In this document: piece by piece, positions 47,839 through 59,690 of the stretch
Layout: each line of letters starts with the position of its first letter
Numbering within the stretch: position 1 is the stretch's first letter
Assembly: GCA_014529385.2 (NCBI GenBank)
Contig: CM043945.1
Location: 95,520,112 to 95,584,111 of the forward strand
Direction: 5' to 3'
DNA: 64,000 bases
Origin: Adiantum capillus-veneris
Lineage: Eukaryota; Streptophyta; Polypodiopsida; Polypodiales; Pteridaceae
Translations under genes and position numbers: made by a program
The notes under the pieces: generated by a model
Seen by the model: the letters and a program-made list of their open reading frames with translations, nothing else
Told to the model about the DNA's origin: nothing
The model's database searches: none

Positions 47839-49080
47839 AGGGAAACTTGAGTTGATAAGCCATCTCATTGATTGGCTTCAAAATTTGAAAAGGACCATAG
47901 TATCTTTTTGTTAGTTTAACATAATACTTTTGATGGCCCGTAGGATTTTTACCTGTCATTTGCCTCAATCGAGCCTTGGGAAACTTAAGTAAGACCCAAT
48001 AATTTTCTTTCAACATTAGGGCCCTTCTATGCTTGTCAATAAAAGCTTTTTGCCTTTGTTGAGGGATGGATATAGCCTCCTTAATCTTTTGTAGAGATTC
48101 TTGTATTTCACGACTATACTCATCGGCAACGAAGATCTTCCCATGTACTTTAAGTAGCAAGGGACTTTTAGGTCTTCTCTCTATGATTTCAAAAGGTGAT
48201 TTTCTCATAGAAGCATGGACTGTGTTATTGTACCCATACTCCACAAAAGGTAATTAGGGCCCTTCTATGCTTGTCAATAATAGCTTTTTGCTTTTGTTGA
48301 GAGATGGATATAGCCTCCTTAATCTTTTGTAGAGATTCTTGTATTTCACGACTATACTCATCGGCAACGAAGATCTTCCCATGTACTTTAAGTAGCAAGG
48401 GACTTTTAGGTCTTCCCTCTATGATTTCAAAAGGTGATTTTCTCATAGAAGCATGGACTGTGTTATTGTACCCATACTCCACAAGAGGTAATTACTTTTC
48501 CCATTGTGAGTGTTGATCTACTTCTATAACATAAGTCTTTAGTAGATCGAGTATTGTAAGATTGGCTATCTCACTTTGACCATCCGTTTGTGGGTGATAG
48601 GCCGAAGAGAAATTCAATCTTGTACATAGATTTTCAAAGAGACTTTTCCAGAAATTACTGGTCATTCTAGGATCCCTATCTAACATGATGGATGTTGGCA
48701 ATCCATGGTGTTTGGAAATCTGGGATATGAAGAGAGTTTCCATTTGCCAGTGTGCCTTAATAGTCTTTTTGACAGGAATAAAGTATGCTTGCTTGCTAAA
48801 CCTGTCGACTACTGTCCATATTTCCATACTCCCATGGATAGACTTGGGTAATCCAAAGATAAAATCCATGGATATACTCTCCCATGGTGAATTTGGGATA
48901 GGCAATGGATGGAGTATTCCAGGTTGCTTCCCTCTATCATACTTAGTCTTTTGGCATACCACACATTTTGAAACATACTCTTGTATGTCCACTTTCATGG
49001 TCGGCCAATAGAAATACTTCTCTACTCCTCGGAGAGTAGGTTGAATGCCTATATGCCCCACATAGGGAGGAGCTTGTCGG
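47838..49080 (-). pseudogene. pol: Ty3/gypsy integrase relic
   Basis: Joins element DNA to the host. 49080-48492 on the minus strand reads from the second half of the HHCC zinc domain (CVVCQKTKYDRGKQPG) into the core with Asp (ESISMDFIFGLP), Asp (MLDRDPRMTSNFW) and Glu (YHPQTDGQSEIANL). The first zinc His is lost at the left junction with the dispersed repeat. A TAA stop follows SQWEK at about 48492. The C-terminal part (VEYGYNNTVHAS onward) lies in two tandem copies. gag, protease and polymerase are absent. Confidence 0.85.
48015..48490 (-). repeat. 238-bp tandem duplication in the gypsy integrase
   Basis: Copies at 48015-48252 and 48253-48490 begin ATTAGGGCCCTTC and are nearly identical. 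The period 238 is not divisible by three, so the duplication shifts the frame. Confidence 0.85.
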
Positions 49081-49701
49081 GCACGACAAGCACCTAGAAC
49101 TTTTGGTGCTTGTCGTGCTTGCTGACTAAGGTGCTTGAGGTGCTTAATGACTAAGGTGCTAAGGTGCTCCATGACTAAGGTACTTGAGGGTAAGGTGTTC
49201 CACAAAGTCAATGCATGTCCCTACTCAAGGGGGGGAGAGCCGTCATTCTAGGGGCTAGAGAGAGAACACACACACACCATCACACAAGGCAAGCTTGGTA
49301 CCAAGAAGTCAAATAGGACACTTGTCAAGCTCCTCCTCATGTTGCTCTCATAGTGTGCCTAAAGCCTATAGGTTAGCCTCCTAAGGGGTCCAATGATAAT
49401 TTAGTCGATTTAATTAATTGTTAGGCACACTATAGGTTAGCCTCCCAAGGGGTCCAATGATAATTTATTTGATTTAATTAATTGTTTTTGCATTTATCAA
49501 GTCCTCTCTCTCAAAAGGGAAAGGGGGACACTTGTTCCAAGGCTACCCTTGTTGCTTGTTATGCACTAGACCTGTGATTGGCCAAGCTTGAGGAGGTCCA
49601 ATCAAATGCCAAAGAGTGCTAGAAGAGGGGGTCGACCAAAGAAAAAAGGGGGGTTGTTTGGGGGATATACTCTCCCCCCCCCCCAACACTCTCTCTCTCT
49701 C

Positions 49702-49732
<31 letters not shown>

Positions 49733-50475
49733 ATCTCTCTCATGGTGTGAAGTGCAAAGTGCAAGAGGTCCTTCTCCTTCTCCAAGCTAGTAGAGAAGTT
49801 GAGAGCCTACACCAACACTCTTGGCTATGGAATACAAATCCAACCAAGAGCCATGATTCAATGCTATTATGTATGCTCGCAAGAAGAGTGATGATAAGTG
49901 AGGAACTACTTCTTTCTCCTATGAATGTTTCTTCTTCCTCTTCCCTAGCCTTATTCCTCACTAGCTCTTTCCACCTTTGAAGGTGTTTGAGGCCTTGGGA
50001 CTGAGGCTTGGGATAGTTAATGCTTTTTCCAAAGTCTATGTTATGCTCGTGATGCATGAAGCTTTCCATCTTCATTGCATTACCTAGGTGACAAGGAACA
50101 CAAAGGTTGTATTGTACCAAGTCTCTCTTGATGGGAGAATCTATAATACAAAAGCCTATTGGAGGGGGACCGGCTCCACATAAATCTGGTCCTCAAATGT
50201 TGTCAAGTTCTCTAAACTCTCTCTCTTGCAAAAGTATTATTCATGCCAAGTTAATTAAGTACTATGATTACGTTGCTACAGTCAATTAAGTTCACCCTCT
50301 ATGTTCTCAAAGTAGTCTCACAAAAATGCTCTCTTTAATTCTCCTAATTCCGCTATTCTCAAAGTTCATAGGCCATTTCCATTACATGCCAAGCGTTTTG
50401 AAGTGTAAGAGATTCATCCTCCAACGTGCTAAGACATTGTTTGCAAAGAGGGCTGGGTGGTCTGGGTGTGTTACA
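49081..50475 (-). repeat. Dispersed 1.3-kb repeat, copy B (inverted)
   Basis: Matches copy A (26032-27340) on the opposite strand up to about 50430. The array of AAGCACCTTAG / GCACGACAAGCACC units is at 49080-49200. A C-run and interrupted (CT)n tract lie at 49673-49741. The minus frame 49740-50120 parallels 26234-26509 in copy A. On the minus strand, TGTAACACACCC starts at about 50475, a possible LTR start. It runs straight into the integrase relic, so copies A and B may be LTR or leader of that gypsy family. Confidence 0.6.
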
Positions 50476-50899
50476 AAATGTTGTGGTGTATGCTTGGCGG
50501 CAACTATCTCTGATGATAGCCTTTGAGGTGCCTAGGCAAGAAGAGGGCTTCAAACGGCCCCCCATTTCTTGCCTTTTGAGAAGCAGTCCTTAGGATGGAT
50601 TTTCCTTCATGCTAGCATTTTGAAACACAAAGGTCTAGGCTCTATGGACCAACATTTTGGTGGACATTGATTCGCTAGTTGTTTCAAGGCCCTAAGGCAA
50701 CACTATTCCCATGGTATCATCCCATGACCTCGAAGATCAACATGGGTATGGGAAGTGACTCGAATAGTACTCACCTTAGGACTCTCAAAGTCCTCAAGGG
50801 AAGTGTCGATCCGGTTGTCTTGGTATTGTGAAGCTAAAGGAAAAAGGAAGAGCAAGTAAAAGGACAAAGGCAAAGGCAAGCTCAACAAGGATAGCAGAG

Positions 50900-52560
50900 G
50901 CTTTTACTCCACCAAGAGAGAGATAAGGCACATGTGGTGGCCACAATGCCCTAGGCTTCCATTTTCTAGCTTGGTGGGTGTTATTTCCATAACATGCTTC
51001 AGCCAAAAAGATGCTTGTGAGCGACATAGAGGGACAAAAGTGCTCCCTATACATGATTTGGACCCATAGGTCCGAAAAAGGGAACTCCAAATTTTCAACA
51101 CAACCATCGCAAAGGTGGAGATGCGGCATGTGCATAGACTCAATGTGAGAGTCATGAGTATTCTTGAGAGAGTAGACTCTCTTACAAAAGTAGATGGGTG
51201 GAAACTTTGAAAATGCCTTAGATATCCACATGAAGGACCTTCCTCCTCTTGTGCTTCTTTCGGACCACAAAATGGAAACCAAACCATCAAAGAACATAGA
51301 GAAGCTCAATACAAAGCTCACCAACATCATCCAAAGCAATAACAAGATCGTTGATGGCAATATTACACCTATCACCTACAACATCCTCCAAAAGATTTTC
51401 AAAATGGTGAAACAAATGAGAGAATGGAGAAGAGAGATATGCATGGTGTTGGCATGGAAGCACTCCCATGAGTGGAAGAAGGACAAGGAAATGAGATGAG
51501 AGGAGATGGATGCCCATAAACAAAGCTTGCATTTTTACGTGACTGTCCATCATGAGGAAGGAGAGATTATGGAGATAGATTAGGATGCAATAAAAGAGAA
51601 GCTAACCAAAAGGATAATCAAAAGCAATGAGAGGCAACAAGAGAGGGAAGGATGGAAGTGGTGAATCAAAACATATGAAAGGAAGTGAAGGAGGACACCC
51701 ACAAGGAGCGACTACAAAATGTCAACACAACCATGGAGAAGGAGGATATGTGACATGCACATAGACTCAATGTGAGAGTCACAAATATTTTTGAGAGAGT
51801 CGAGTTTATTCCCAAAGTAGATGGGTGGACATTATGGAGATGCCTTGGATATCCACACAAAGGACAACATGCCCCCCCCCCCCCCCCCCCCCCCCCAACA
51901 CCCCAACCCCCCGAGCTTCTTTCAGACCACGAACTGGCAACCAAACCATCAAAGGACATAGAGAAGCTCAATGCAAAGCTCACCGACATCACCCAAAACA
52001 ACAACTAGACAATTGATGGTGATATTATACCTATCAACTGCAACATCCTCTGCAATATTTATCAAAATGGTGAAAGAAATGAATGAATGGAGAAGTGAGA
52101 TAGGCATGGAAGCAAGGGAAAGAGTGGAAGAGAGAAAGAGGAGCGAAAGAAGGACAAGGACATGAGATGAGATTTCCATAAAACGAAGCTTGTCTTTCTA
52201 TGAGACCCCCATCATGCAATGAAGGAGAGATTATGAAGATAGACTAGGATGCAATCAAAGAGAAGCTAACTAAAAGGATAATCAAAATCATTGGGGGTAA
52301 GATGGAGGCAACAAGAGAGGAAAGGGTGAAAGTGGTGAAGCAAAACATATGAAAGGAAGTGAAGGAGGACGCTCAAAAGGAGAGACTCCAAATTGTCAAC
52401 AAAGCCATCGAGGAGGAGGAGATGCAACATGCACACATATTCATGCGAGAGTCATGAGTATTTCACTCTACTCCCAAAGTAGATGGGTGGACATTATGGA
52501 AATTCTTTGGATATCCACACAATAGCGCCCCCCCCTTTCAAAGCTTGGAAATCCATGAAG
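50900..52560 (+). repeat. Degenerate tandem repeats, about 650 bases per unit
   Basis: Three diverged units (about 50960-51560, 51590-52200, 52240-52540) share GTAGATGGGTGGA, GAGAGTCATGAGTA/CACAAATA, ACCAAACCATCAAA and CATAGAGAAGCTCAAT. The plus-strand peptides repeat too (MGG--ENALDIH..., KPSK-IEKLN-KLT-I), broken by stops. The second unit contains a run of about 27 C (51870-51896). Family not recognised. Confidence 0.6.
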
Positions 52561-53296
52561 GGAACCAACAAAGAAGAGAGCCCTCATCATACAATTCCAA
52601 GATAAGTAGGCACATACGTCTTTATGAGGAGAGGCATACAACAAGGCTTACAGGGAGGAGCACCCATCATAATAGATTATGATCCCCCTAAGATGCAGCT
52701 ATAGCATCAGAGAGCTTGCATGCCACAATATTACCATATTATGGTAGGATACATCTTAACACGATCCTATGCACTATAAATGCTTTCCTTTGCGCTTTCA
52801 GCATATCATTCATATCTTCAAGGAAATCCGAGAAACAAATTGAATTTTCTTCTTCTCTAAGCCTACGGCCATAGGAAATCTTGGCTGAAAACCATACACT
52901 AAATGAATGGTGTGAATCCAATTGTTGCTGCATGTTTGAAACTATTATAAGCATTCCAAAATGGGTAAGTATTCTTCCCAGTTAGATTGCTTCTTTCTTA
53001 CATAAGAATGCAACTTGTCCTCTAGGATTTGGTTAACCATTTGGTTTGACCATCAGATTGTAGATGATTTTTTGTACTCATGCTCAGAGTAGTATCCAAA
53101 ATTTTGAAGACCTCCTCCAAACATGACTTTTGAATTTTCTACTTTTATTTGACACTATATCTATGGGCATGCCATATAGCTTGTAGAGATGTCCAATAAA
53201 GAGTTTTTCCAAATCTAGCATTTCAACTCCATTTAACCATTTTCTTTGTAGCAATAAACTTTGCCATTTTAGTTAACTTGTCCACTACCACACACA

Positions 53297-53590
53297 CTAA
53301 TTCATTTCCTCGACTAGTCTTGGGTGAATAGGTAATGCAACCCATGGAAACACTTTCCCGTTTCCCTTGAGGAATCTCCAAAGGATGGAAACCTTGAGAA
53401 GCTCATGTTTATTGAACCTGATACTTATTGCATTTGAGCACATAAGCCTAGAAGTACTTAAACAAACTAGGCCTATAAAATTGTCTTCAACTGGTGCATA
53501 GGTCCTTTGAATCCCGGGATGACTTGCACTTGGACTATTGTGACTTTCTTTTAGGATGTGGGCCTGAAAGTTGCGAGTAGTTGGTACCAT
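53297..53590 (-). pseudogene. pol: gypsy integrase zinc-binding region relic
   Basis: The frame reads ILKESHNSPSASHPGIQRTY, typical of the HHCC domain of gypsy integrases (two His kept). The following Cys pair is lost to frame breaks. Confidence 0.65.
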
Positions 53591-54574
53591 ACTCTACACT
53601 TGTAGAATAATTACCCCTCATCAATGGAGTACTTAGCATGCTTCTCCCCCCCGACAAAGTTTATCACCCCCCTTTGAAGCCAAACCTATCAAAGGTGATG
53701 GTCTACGTCAAATCTCTCTAGCCCCAAACTAACTATACCCGAAAGTCTTGATTAGTCACTCTGTACTAACTCTTGTTGCCCTACTTGTCACACCTACAGC
53801 CTCTCTCCGGACTCGCACTATATGCCAATGAGGGAGGTGGTCATGTCTGTGAAGTAATGCAATCGTGTACAGTCCACCAAACCTCTGTAAAGGATAGGTC
53901 GTGCTCATCTAAGCCACAAAGTGACTTCAAGAGCTCATTCTTGAAAACTATGAAGATTAATTCATTAATTTGAAACACGTGGCTGAGTGCATCTGCCACT
54001 TTATTATATTTACTTCTCTAGTAACATATTTGAAGGTCAAACCCCTAGAGTATCTCCACCACTGAGCTTTTCTACCCTTCAATTCATTCTGATTAGAAAA
54101 TCACTTTAGAATTTCATGGTCCATTTGGACCTCAAAAGTGGAACCATATAAATAGTGTCTCCACTTTTTAAGTGCATGTATTATAGCCAGTAACTCTCGC
54201 TCATGGGCCGAGTAGTTACGCTAGGTACAATCTAATTTTTTTCTCTCAAATGCAATTGGGTGTTCCCTTTGCATAAGCACGACTCCTACGGCCTCATTAC
54301 TTGCATTTGTCTCCAAGACAAACGGCTCATTTGGATCCACTATAGTCAATACAAGTGCAACTACTATAGCCACATTTAAGCTTTTCAAAGCTTCTCTATT
54401 GGGCTTCCCCCCAACTTACATTCTTACTTTTTGACCTCAATTGATATGTCAATAGGATTGCATCCTTTATGTATTGTCGGTAAAAGCCCAATATACCGAG
54501 AAAATCTATAATTTTTTGAGATTTTTTTGTGCTGGCCATTTGAGAATAGATTCTACTTTCTCAAGTTCCATCCA

Positions 54575-55830
54575 CATTCCCTTTGCAGATATAATGTGAC
54601 CCAGATAATGTTCTCGATCTCAAAGAAGCCACATTTCTTTCTTTTGCAAGTAATTTATATTTTCTCAATTGTTTGAACACTAGACACAAATGTTCTAAGT
54701 GCTCTTTTGGAGATTTACTATAGACTAGTATATTGTTTATGAAAACTATCATGAATTTCCCTGAGTATGGAAGTAACACGTTGTTCATCAATGTCATAAA
54801 TGTCGTTGGTGCATTGGTTAGCCCAAATGGTATAACCACGAACTCAAATGCCCAAATTGGGTTCTAAATGTCGTCTTTGCAACATCTTCTAGTCCAATTT
54901 TGGCCCGATGATAGCCAGATGTCAGGTCAATTTTGGAAAAAAAAATCGACCCAAAGAGTTGATCAAACAATTCATCCAACGTGAAATTGGGATTTTATTC
55001 TAATTTTCTCTGTGGATATAATGTGACCCAGATAATGAATCTCGGTCTCAAAGAAATCACATTTTCTCTCCTTCCGAATTTATTTTTTCTCAATAGTTCG
55101 AACAGTAGATGCAAATGCTATAATTTTTTTTTTGAGATTTATTATAGACTAGTATAGTGTTTAGGAAACTATTACAAATTTTCCTATGTATGGACGTAAT
55201 ATGCTATTCATCAGTGTCATAAATGTTCTTGGTGCATTCGTTAGCCCAAATGGCATAACCAAGAACCCAAATGCCAAAATCAGATCCTAAAAGTTGTCTT
55301 TGCAACATCTTCTAGTCTCATTTTGACCTGATGATAGCCAAATGTCAGGTCAATCTTGGAAAAATATTTTGACCCAAAGAGTTGACCAAACAACTCATCC
55401 ATTATACGTAGCATCGAGTATTTATTCTAATTCCCTTAAGGATATGATGTGACCCTAATAATGAATCTCAGTCTCAAATAAATCACATTTTCTTTCCTTC
55501 CCAAGTAATTTATGTTTTCTCAAATAGCTCAAACACTAGATGCAAATGTTCTAAGTGTTCTTTTGGAGATTTACTATAGACTTATATTGTGTAGGAAAAT
55601 TACTACAAGTTTTCCTAAGTATGGCCATAATATATTGTCCATCAGTGCCATAAATGTTGTTGGTGCATTGGTTAGCCCAAATGGCATACCCAAGAACTCA
55701 ATTGCCCAAATCGAATCCTAAATGCTGTCTTTGCAAAATCTTCTAGTCTAATTTTGACATGATGATAGCCAAATGTCATGTTAATTTGTAAAAAAATATT
55801 TTGATCCAAAGAGCATTTATATGCTTTTTC
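54575..55830 (-). repeat. Tandemly triplicated reverse-transcriptase segment
   Basis: Three diverged copies with a period of about 427 bases start near 54589, 55016 and 55442 (shared landmark ATAATGTGACCC/ATGATGTGACCC). Each, on the minus strand, covers the same part of gypsy RT. The best frame (54839-54561) reads [20 protein letters not shown] and [20 protein letters not shown]. The catalytic Asp pair is changed to Asn-Asn in this copy. The other two are more broken. Confidence 0.8.
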
Positions 55831-55984
55831 TTAAGGGTCTCTTTTTCCTTGGATATTTTCGTTTTAAAATTGCATGCTTGCCAACCGCATGCATGGCAAA
55901 TAGGGTTCTCAAACAGTGGGTCTCGTCCAAGGCCATATTTTTTAGTGTGATTCTCTACGCAATTTCAACTACAAAAACATTTTT

Positions 55985-56075
55985 ATTATTTTCACTTAAA
56001 ACAACAGGATTTAACAAAGCCTTTTGGAGGGGGGACCGGCTCCATGCAAATCCGGTCCTCAACTGTTGTCAATAG
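55985..56075 (-). repeat. Fragment of the dispersed repeat, copy C
   Basis: About 55-90 bases around GGGGGACCGGCTCCA match 50155-50215 in copy B. Same orientation as copy B. Confidence 0.6.
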
Positions 56076-56363
56076 CTTAATATTAATAAGAAAATACCTC
56101 AACTATCTGGCCTCTACGGGATGCACAATGTAGCTCCATGGAAGAGATGAGAGGGCTAGAGGGGACTCCTCACTAACTCCTCAAACTCTAATGCAAATAA
56201 CTTCTCACTAGTCTAGGGCTTAGGTTGTACAACCACTCCCTACCAAGGTACATGTCTGCCCTAGCCAAATGCATGATCTGAAAATCAAGCATAGCCTCAT
56301 AGTCCCGCATGGCTATTGGAACCCCCAAGACTATATTCCATACCATCTTATCATAACCATTAG

Positions 56364-56800
56364 TCAAGCCAACAATGTACTCATGATCGTCGTGGTCTCA
56401 AGCAACCTTAACTTCTTAACCAATGAGTAGTTTAAGAATTTATGGCTAGCTCCATCATCTATGAAAACAATGACTCTACGGCCACCTATGGTGCCATGCA
56501 TGCACACCATGTTATGCGGATCTACACTAGGTTTCCACATAGCTAGTGTCATTGAACAAGCACGGAGCTCATCACAATGGCACACTATCAACTCCCTAAA
56601 CTCTCTAGAACTGAGAGAAAGTGTTTGCATTGAGTGCAACTGCCTAGAGGATTTACCATCTCTCTTAGGCTCATTGGCACTAATGCTAGCTTTGAGCTTT
56701 GGGCATTTGGCTTTGGTGTGTCCTACTTCATTGCAACTAGAGAGGTGATTTTTCTTTTGCGCTTTAACACTAATCTCTTTTTTTTGCGATTTGGTCTCTC
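56364..56800 (-). pseudogene. gypsy gag zinc knuckle end and aspartic protease relic
   Basis: Near 56730 the minus strand reads SCNEVGHTKAKCPKLKA, a gag zinc knuckle whose first Cys is lost. 56639-56364 reads IVCHCDELRAC... and then VFIDDGASHKFLNYSLVKKL, the retropepsin active-site region of gypsy elements (D-GAS). Frames are broken between the two. Confidence 0.7.
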
Positions 56801-57165
56801 TTTTCTTTTTAAAAGGTCGCGATTTTTAAGTCCAACAATCACTCTAGTCAGTCCTCTCCTCCTACCTTTCATTTAAACCTTGACCCCTTTTTCTCTTTTT
56901 TACTAGCCCTATTTGCGCCATCTCGTGCACCACAACGCTTGATGTCATCATATATTTGTGCATATTTGATATCTGTGCATATTTGATCCCCTTATATAAA
57001 TCTTTCTACTAAAGAGGCTCAACATCCTCGAGGTAGTCATTTGTGAGGCCCCTCTTTAAGCCCCAAAAACATTGGAATTCATCCATTCCTTTTAGATTGA
57101 GCACCATCTCTCTGTCTCAAGAGGCTGTCAAAGCAAAGTTCATCGGATTCAACCATTTGCAGGCT

Positions 57166-57288
57166 CCATTGACTTTGCGCCGCCGACCTTTGTGCTCCAT
57201 CGACTTGGCACCACTGACTTTGGTGCTCTACTGACTTGACACCGTCGACTTTGGTGCTCCGTCAATTTGGCACCGCTAACTTCTACGT
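57166..57288. repeat. 31-bp minisatellite, four units
   Basis: Units start at 57166, 57197, 57228 and 57259, built on GACTTTGGTGCT and GACTTGGCACC. The period is not a multiple of three, so it is not coding. Confidence 0.8.
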
Positions 57289-57534
57289 CGAGGGGGGTAA
57301 CTACTCCATCCTTGCTTATATTTTAGCGTTTTTCTGTAATTTTTTTTTAAAAAAAGTTTAGTGCATTTATTAGCTAAATTAAAAAAAAAAAAACCACCTT
57401 CTAACTCTTTAGGATTTTTGGGCTTGTTGTCAACATTTGCGGGCGTAACCCCAATCAAACTATCTGACCGTAGACCATAGACCGTAGACGCTTGTCATAG
57501 ACGCCAGGTACTTTACCGCTTTGGAGAGAATTTT

Positions 57535-57963
57535 TTGATCACTTCATATGATCCACTAACGCCCTCCATGATTATAGACCCTGCCTTTAGACTCAACGCA
57601 CTCGTAGAGGCCGTCGGCCCTATCGATCCACTTTTGGACGAGGAGCTAGAGGTCATTGAGACCGATATCGTCGAGGGGACAAACAACAATGAATCCTTGG
57701 AGGATGATGATGAGGATTATGACCTAGCCGATCTTGTTGATATCTTTATTGGGACAGAGCTCTCTAGCAGTATGCTCAAATATTTTAATACTAAGTTGAC
57801 CACCTTAGAAAAAGTACATGTTGATGTAATCGCGATTTTGCAAAGCATCTCCTCGCTTGGGCAGAGTTCGAAACGATGTTTTGAAAAGAGTTTTTGCCAG
57901 GCAATGAGGATGAGCAAAACAGGGAATTATGGGAAAAGTGGTCGATGCAAAACAAGTCCCTAA
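57535..57963 (+). other. Open reading frame of unknown nature, acidic
   Basis: 142 codons, with an acidic stretch at residues 38-70 (ELEVIETDIVEG, then LEDDDEDYDLADLVDI), a Leu/Ile-rich part and a basic C-terminus. It is longer than chance frames nearby and has non-random composition. I recognise no domain. Splice sites or a promoter are not evident. It may be an exon of an unknown gene or part of an old mobile element. Confidence 0.3.
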
Positions 57964-59557
57964 CTCATTTATTTCTTGCCCAAGCATCGTGAATTAGAAA
58001 ATGCTAGCAAGTGGGATCAAAAGTGAGTGTTGTTCTCTTCAACAAGAAGAAGTTCGATGGAACCCTTCGCTGAAACCCTCCACCTTTTCTTTTTCTTTTT
58101 TTTGTTGTTGCCCTGTGGGAACTGCCTTTAAGAACAAATAACTTACGTAAAGTAAGAAGCTGCCCCTTTTGGCAATGTTGAGATCCGTCCAGTGTTTGAA
58201 AAAAACCGGGGTTACATGTAAAATAACCGGCTTGAATTTTTCAAAACCGGATCTCCGAAGGGGATGCCCTTCCATACAACTGCCCCATAGATGCAAGAAA
58301 CCTTTACTTTAAAGGCCAAAAGGTATGAACGCTTTATTTAAATGGTTTTCTTAAGAGCATGTCTTTATTTTCAAGGTTAGATCTTGAAGGGGCAGGTAAC
58401 ATTAACCTATAGCTTAGAGGTAGGGGTCTCGATTTAGAGCTGTAGGTGGCAAAGTAAATTGTAAACTTCAGGTTGTCGTCCAGATGCACAAGGCCTTAGT
58501 AAATACTAAATACTAAAGAGTGCTGGGGCTTCATCGCCGACAGTTTTGAAGTTTGCGACATGCAATTCAATTCAAAACGTGATAGGTCGACTGGAGTAAG
58601 AAAGTTCCTCAATTGTGAGCATTGAGGACTCAGAACTTCAGAAGGCATGGGAATCGGGATACATCTGCGATTCTGCTGGTAGCTAGAGAGTGGGGAGTCG
58701 GGATGAGTCGACGACAAACACATTGTTTTTGCAGCTCTGCTAGCCATAGCGTTACGTGCATATTCACCATAGTGGGTTACGGGAGTCGGGACTCGGGTTG
58801 GCTGCAGAAGGCGGGGAGAATGAGCGACCTGGCTGTAGCTAGAGGAGGTATTTGAGGCTTGAGCGCAATTTGACTCCAAAGTCTAGACTCTGACTCTAGT
58901 GCAAGCATGAAGGGGACACTCATTCCCGCCATCATTGTGAGTCATGACCTGCATTGTCCTTTTTTGAAGAGTGGCAATTCTGCGACTCTGCAAGATTATA
59001 CTCGAGGGAAGGCAAGCTCCCAAAGTGCCACATGGAGCTTGAGCTGGAAAAGGAAATAGTGAGCGCTCAGGGAGGTGGTTAAGGAGGCCCATGAGAATAC
59101 AGGCGGAAGATGCATAAGTTTGGAGTTTGCATGCTATTAGGTAGCCACTGAATGAGACGATAGACTATTGTGGCAAGGAGCTTCTCCATGGATACACAGT
59201 TAGGAGCTGAACCCGTTACTCACCTTCTTATGATATTCAACTTGGTTCATGGTCCATGGCACATCCGCTAATACACGTAAGTGAACAATTTTTCTGAAGT
59301 GTGATAGTAGTGAGCACTGAGCACCTATCTTGCTTTTGACTGTCTCATGATGCAAAGCGATGAATCCGCCACTCAATGCATATTCGCTTTTGCATACTCG
59401 TTCTGGACTGTCAATTGCTTGTCATCCCTTGATTAGGATACCAATGTTGAGCTCTTTTCTCATGGGAATGGTGTAGGAATACAAGCTGCCTCACCAACCC
59501 AAGGCCCCAAGCAAGTCATCGACGAGAGCCAACGAACGCACAAAATACAAGGAATGA
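57964..59557. other. Region without recognisable genes
   Basis: Only short frames in several directions (for example 58496-58879 minus). No repeat, RNA gene or domain is recognised. Confidence 0.5.
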
Positions 59558-59690
59558 TGTACTGGCCCATTGGGGATGCAATTCAACAAGGCTGATGACA
59601 ATCTCTACTTTGTTGATGCCTATAATGGCCTTTTGGTAATTGGTCTAGATGCTGGAGTTTCAAGGGTCCTCATTCAGCAAGTAGGGACAC
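59558..59690 (+). pseudogene. Exon-sized strictosidine-synthase-like fragment
   Basis: The frame reads GPLGMQFNKADDNLYFVDAYNGLLVIG, given here by its parts GPLGMQFNKA and FVDAYNGLLVIG, and matches the beta-propeller segment of plant strictosidine-synthase-like proteins, where a Cys-Gly-Arg-Pro-Leu-Gly motif precedes an Asp-Ala-Tyr-x-Gly-Leu motif. Here the Gly-Arg is Thr-Gly. Similarity fades after GLDAGVSR, and the rest of the open frame to 59851 is unlike the family. No other exon of such a gene is seen, so it is an isolated fragment. Confidence 0.6.

Larger units (their letters stand above)
52740..56800 (-). mobile_element. Decayed Ty3/gypsy retrotransposon
   Basis: On the minus strand the order gag knuckle (about 56730), protease (56639-56364), reverse transcriptase (55830-54575, three copies), RNase H (about 54420-54000) and integrase zinc domain (53590-53297) is that of Ty3/gypsy. 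Stops and frameshifts occur throughout. RNase H is readable near 54010-54250 (HALKKWRHYLYGS, ELLAIIHALKK). No LTRs were identified at either end. A fragment of the dispersed repeat (55985-56075) sits between RT and protease. Confidence 0.75.

Noticed and set aside
50794-51375. 193-codon minus-strand frame, hydrophobic
   Set aside because: It is antisense to the degenerate tandem repeats and is broken in the other units; no domain recognised.
57043-57234. Small protein across the 31-bp minisatellite
   Set aside because: The period is not a multiple of three and the frame is broken at each unit.
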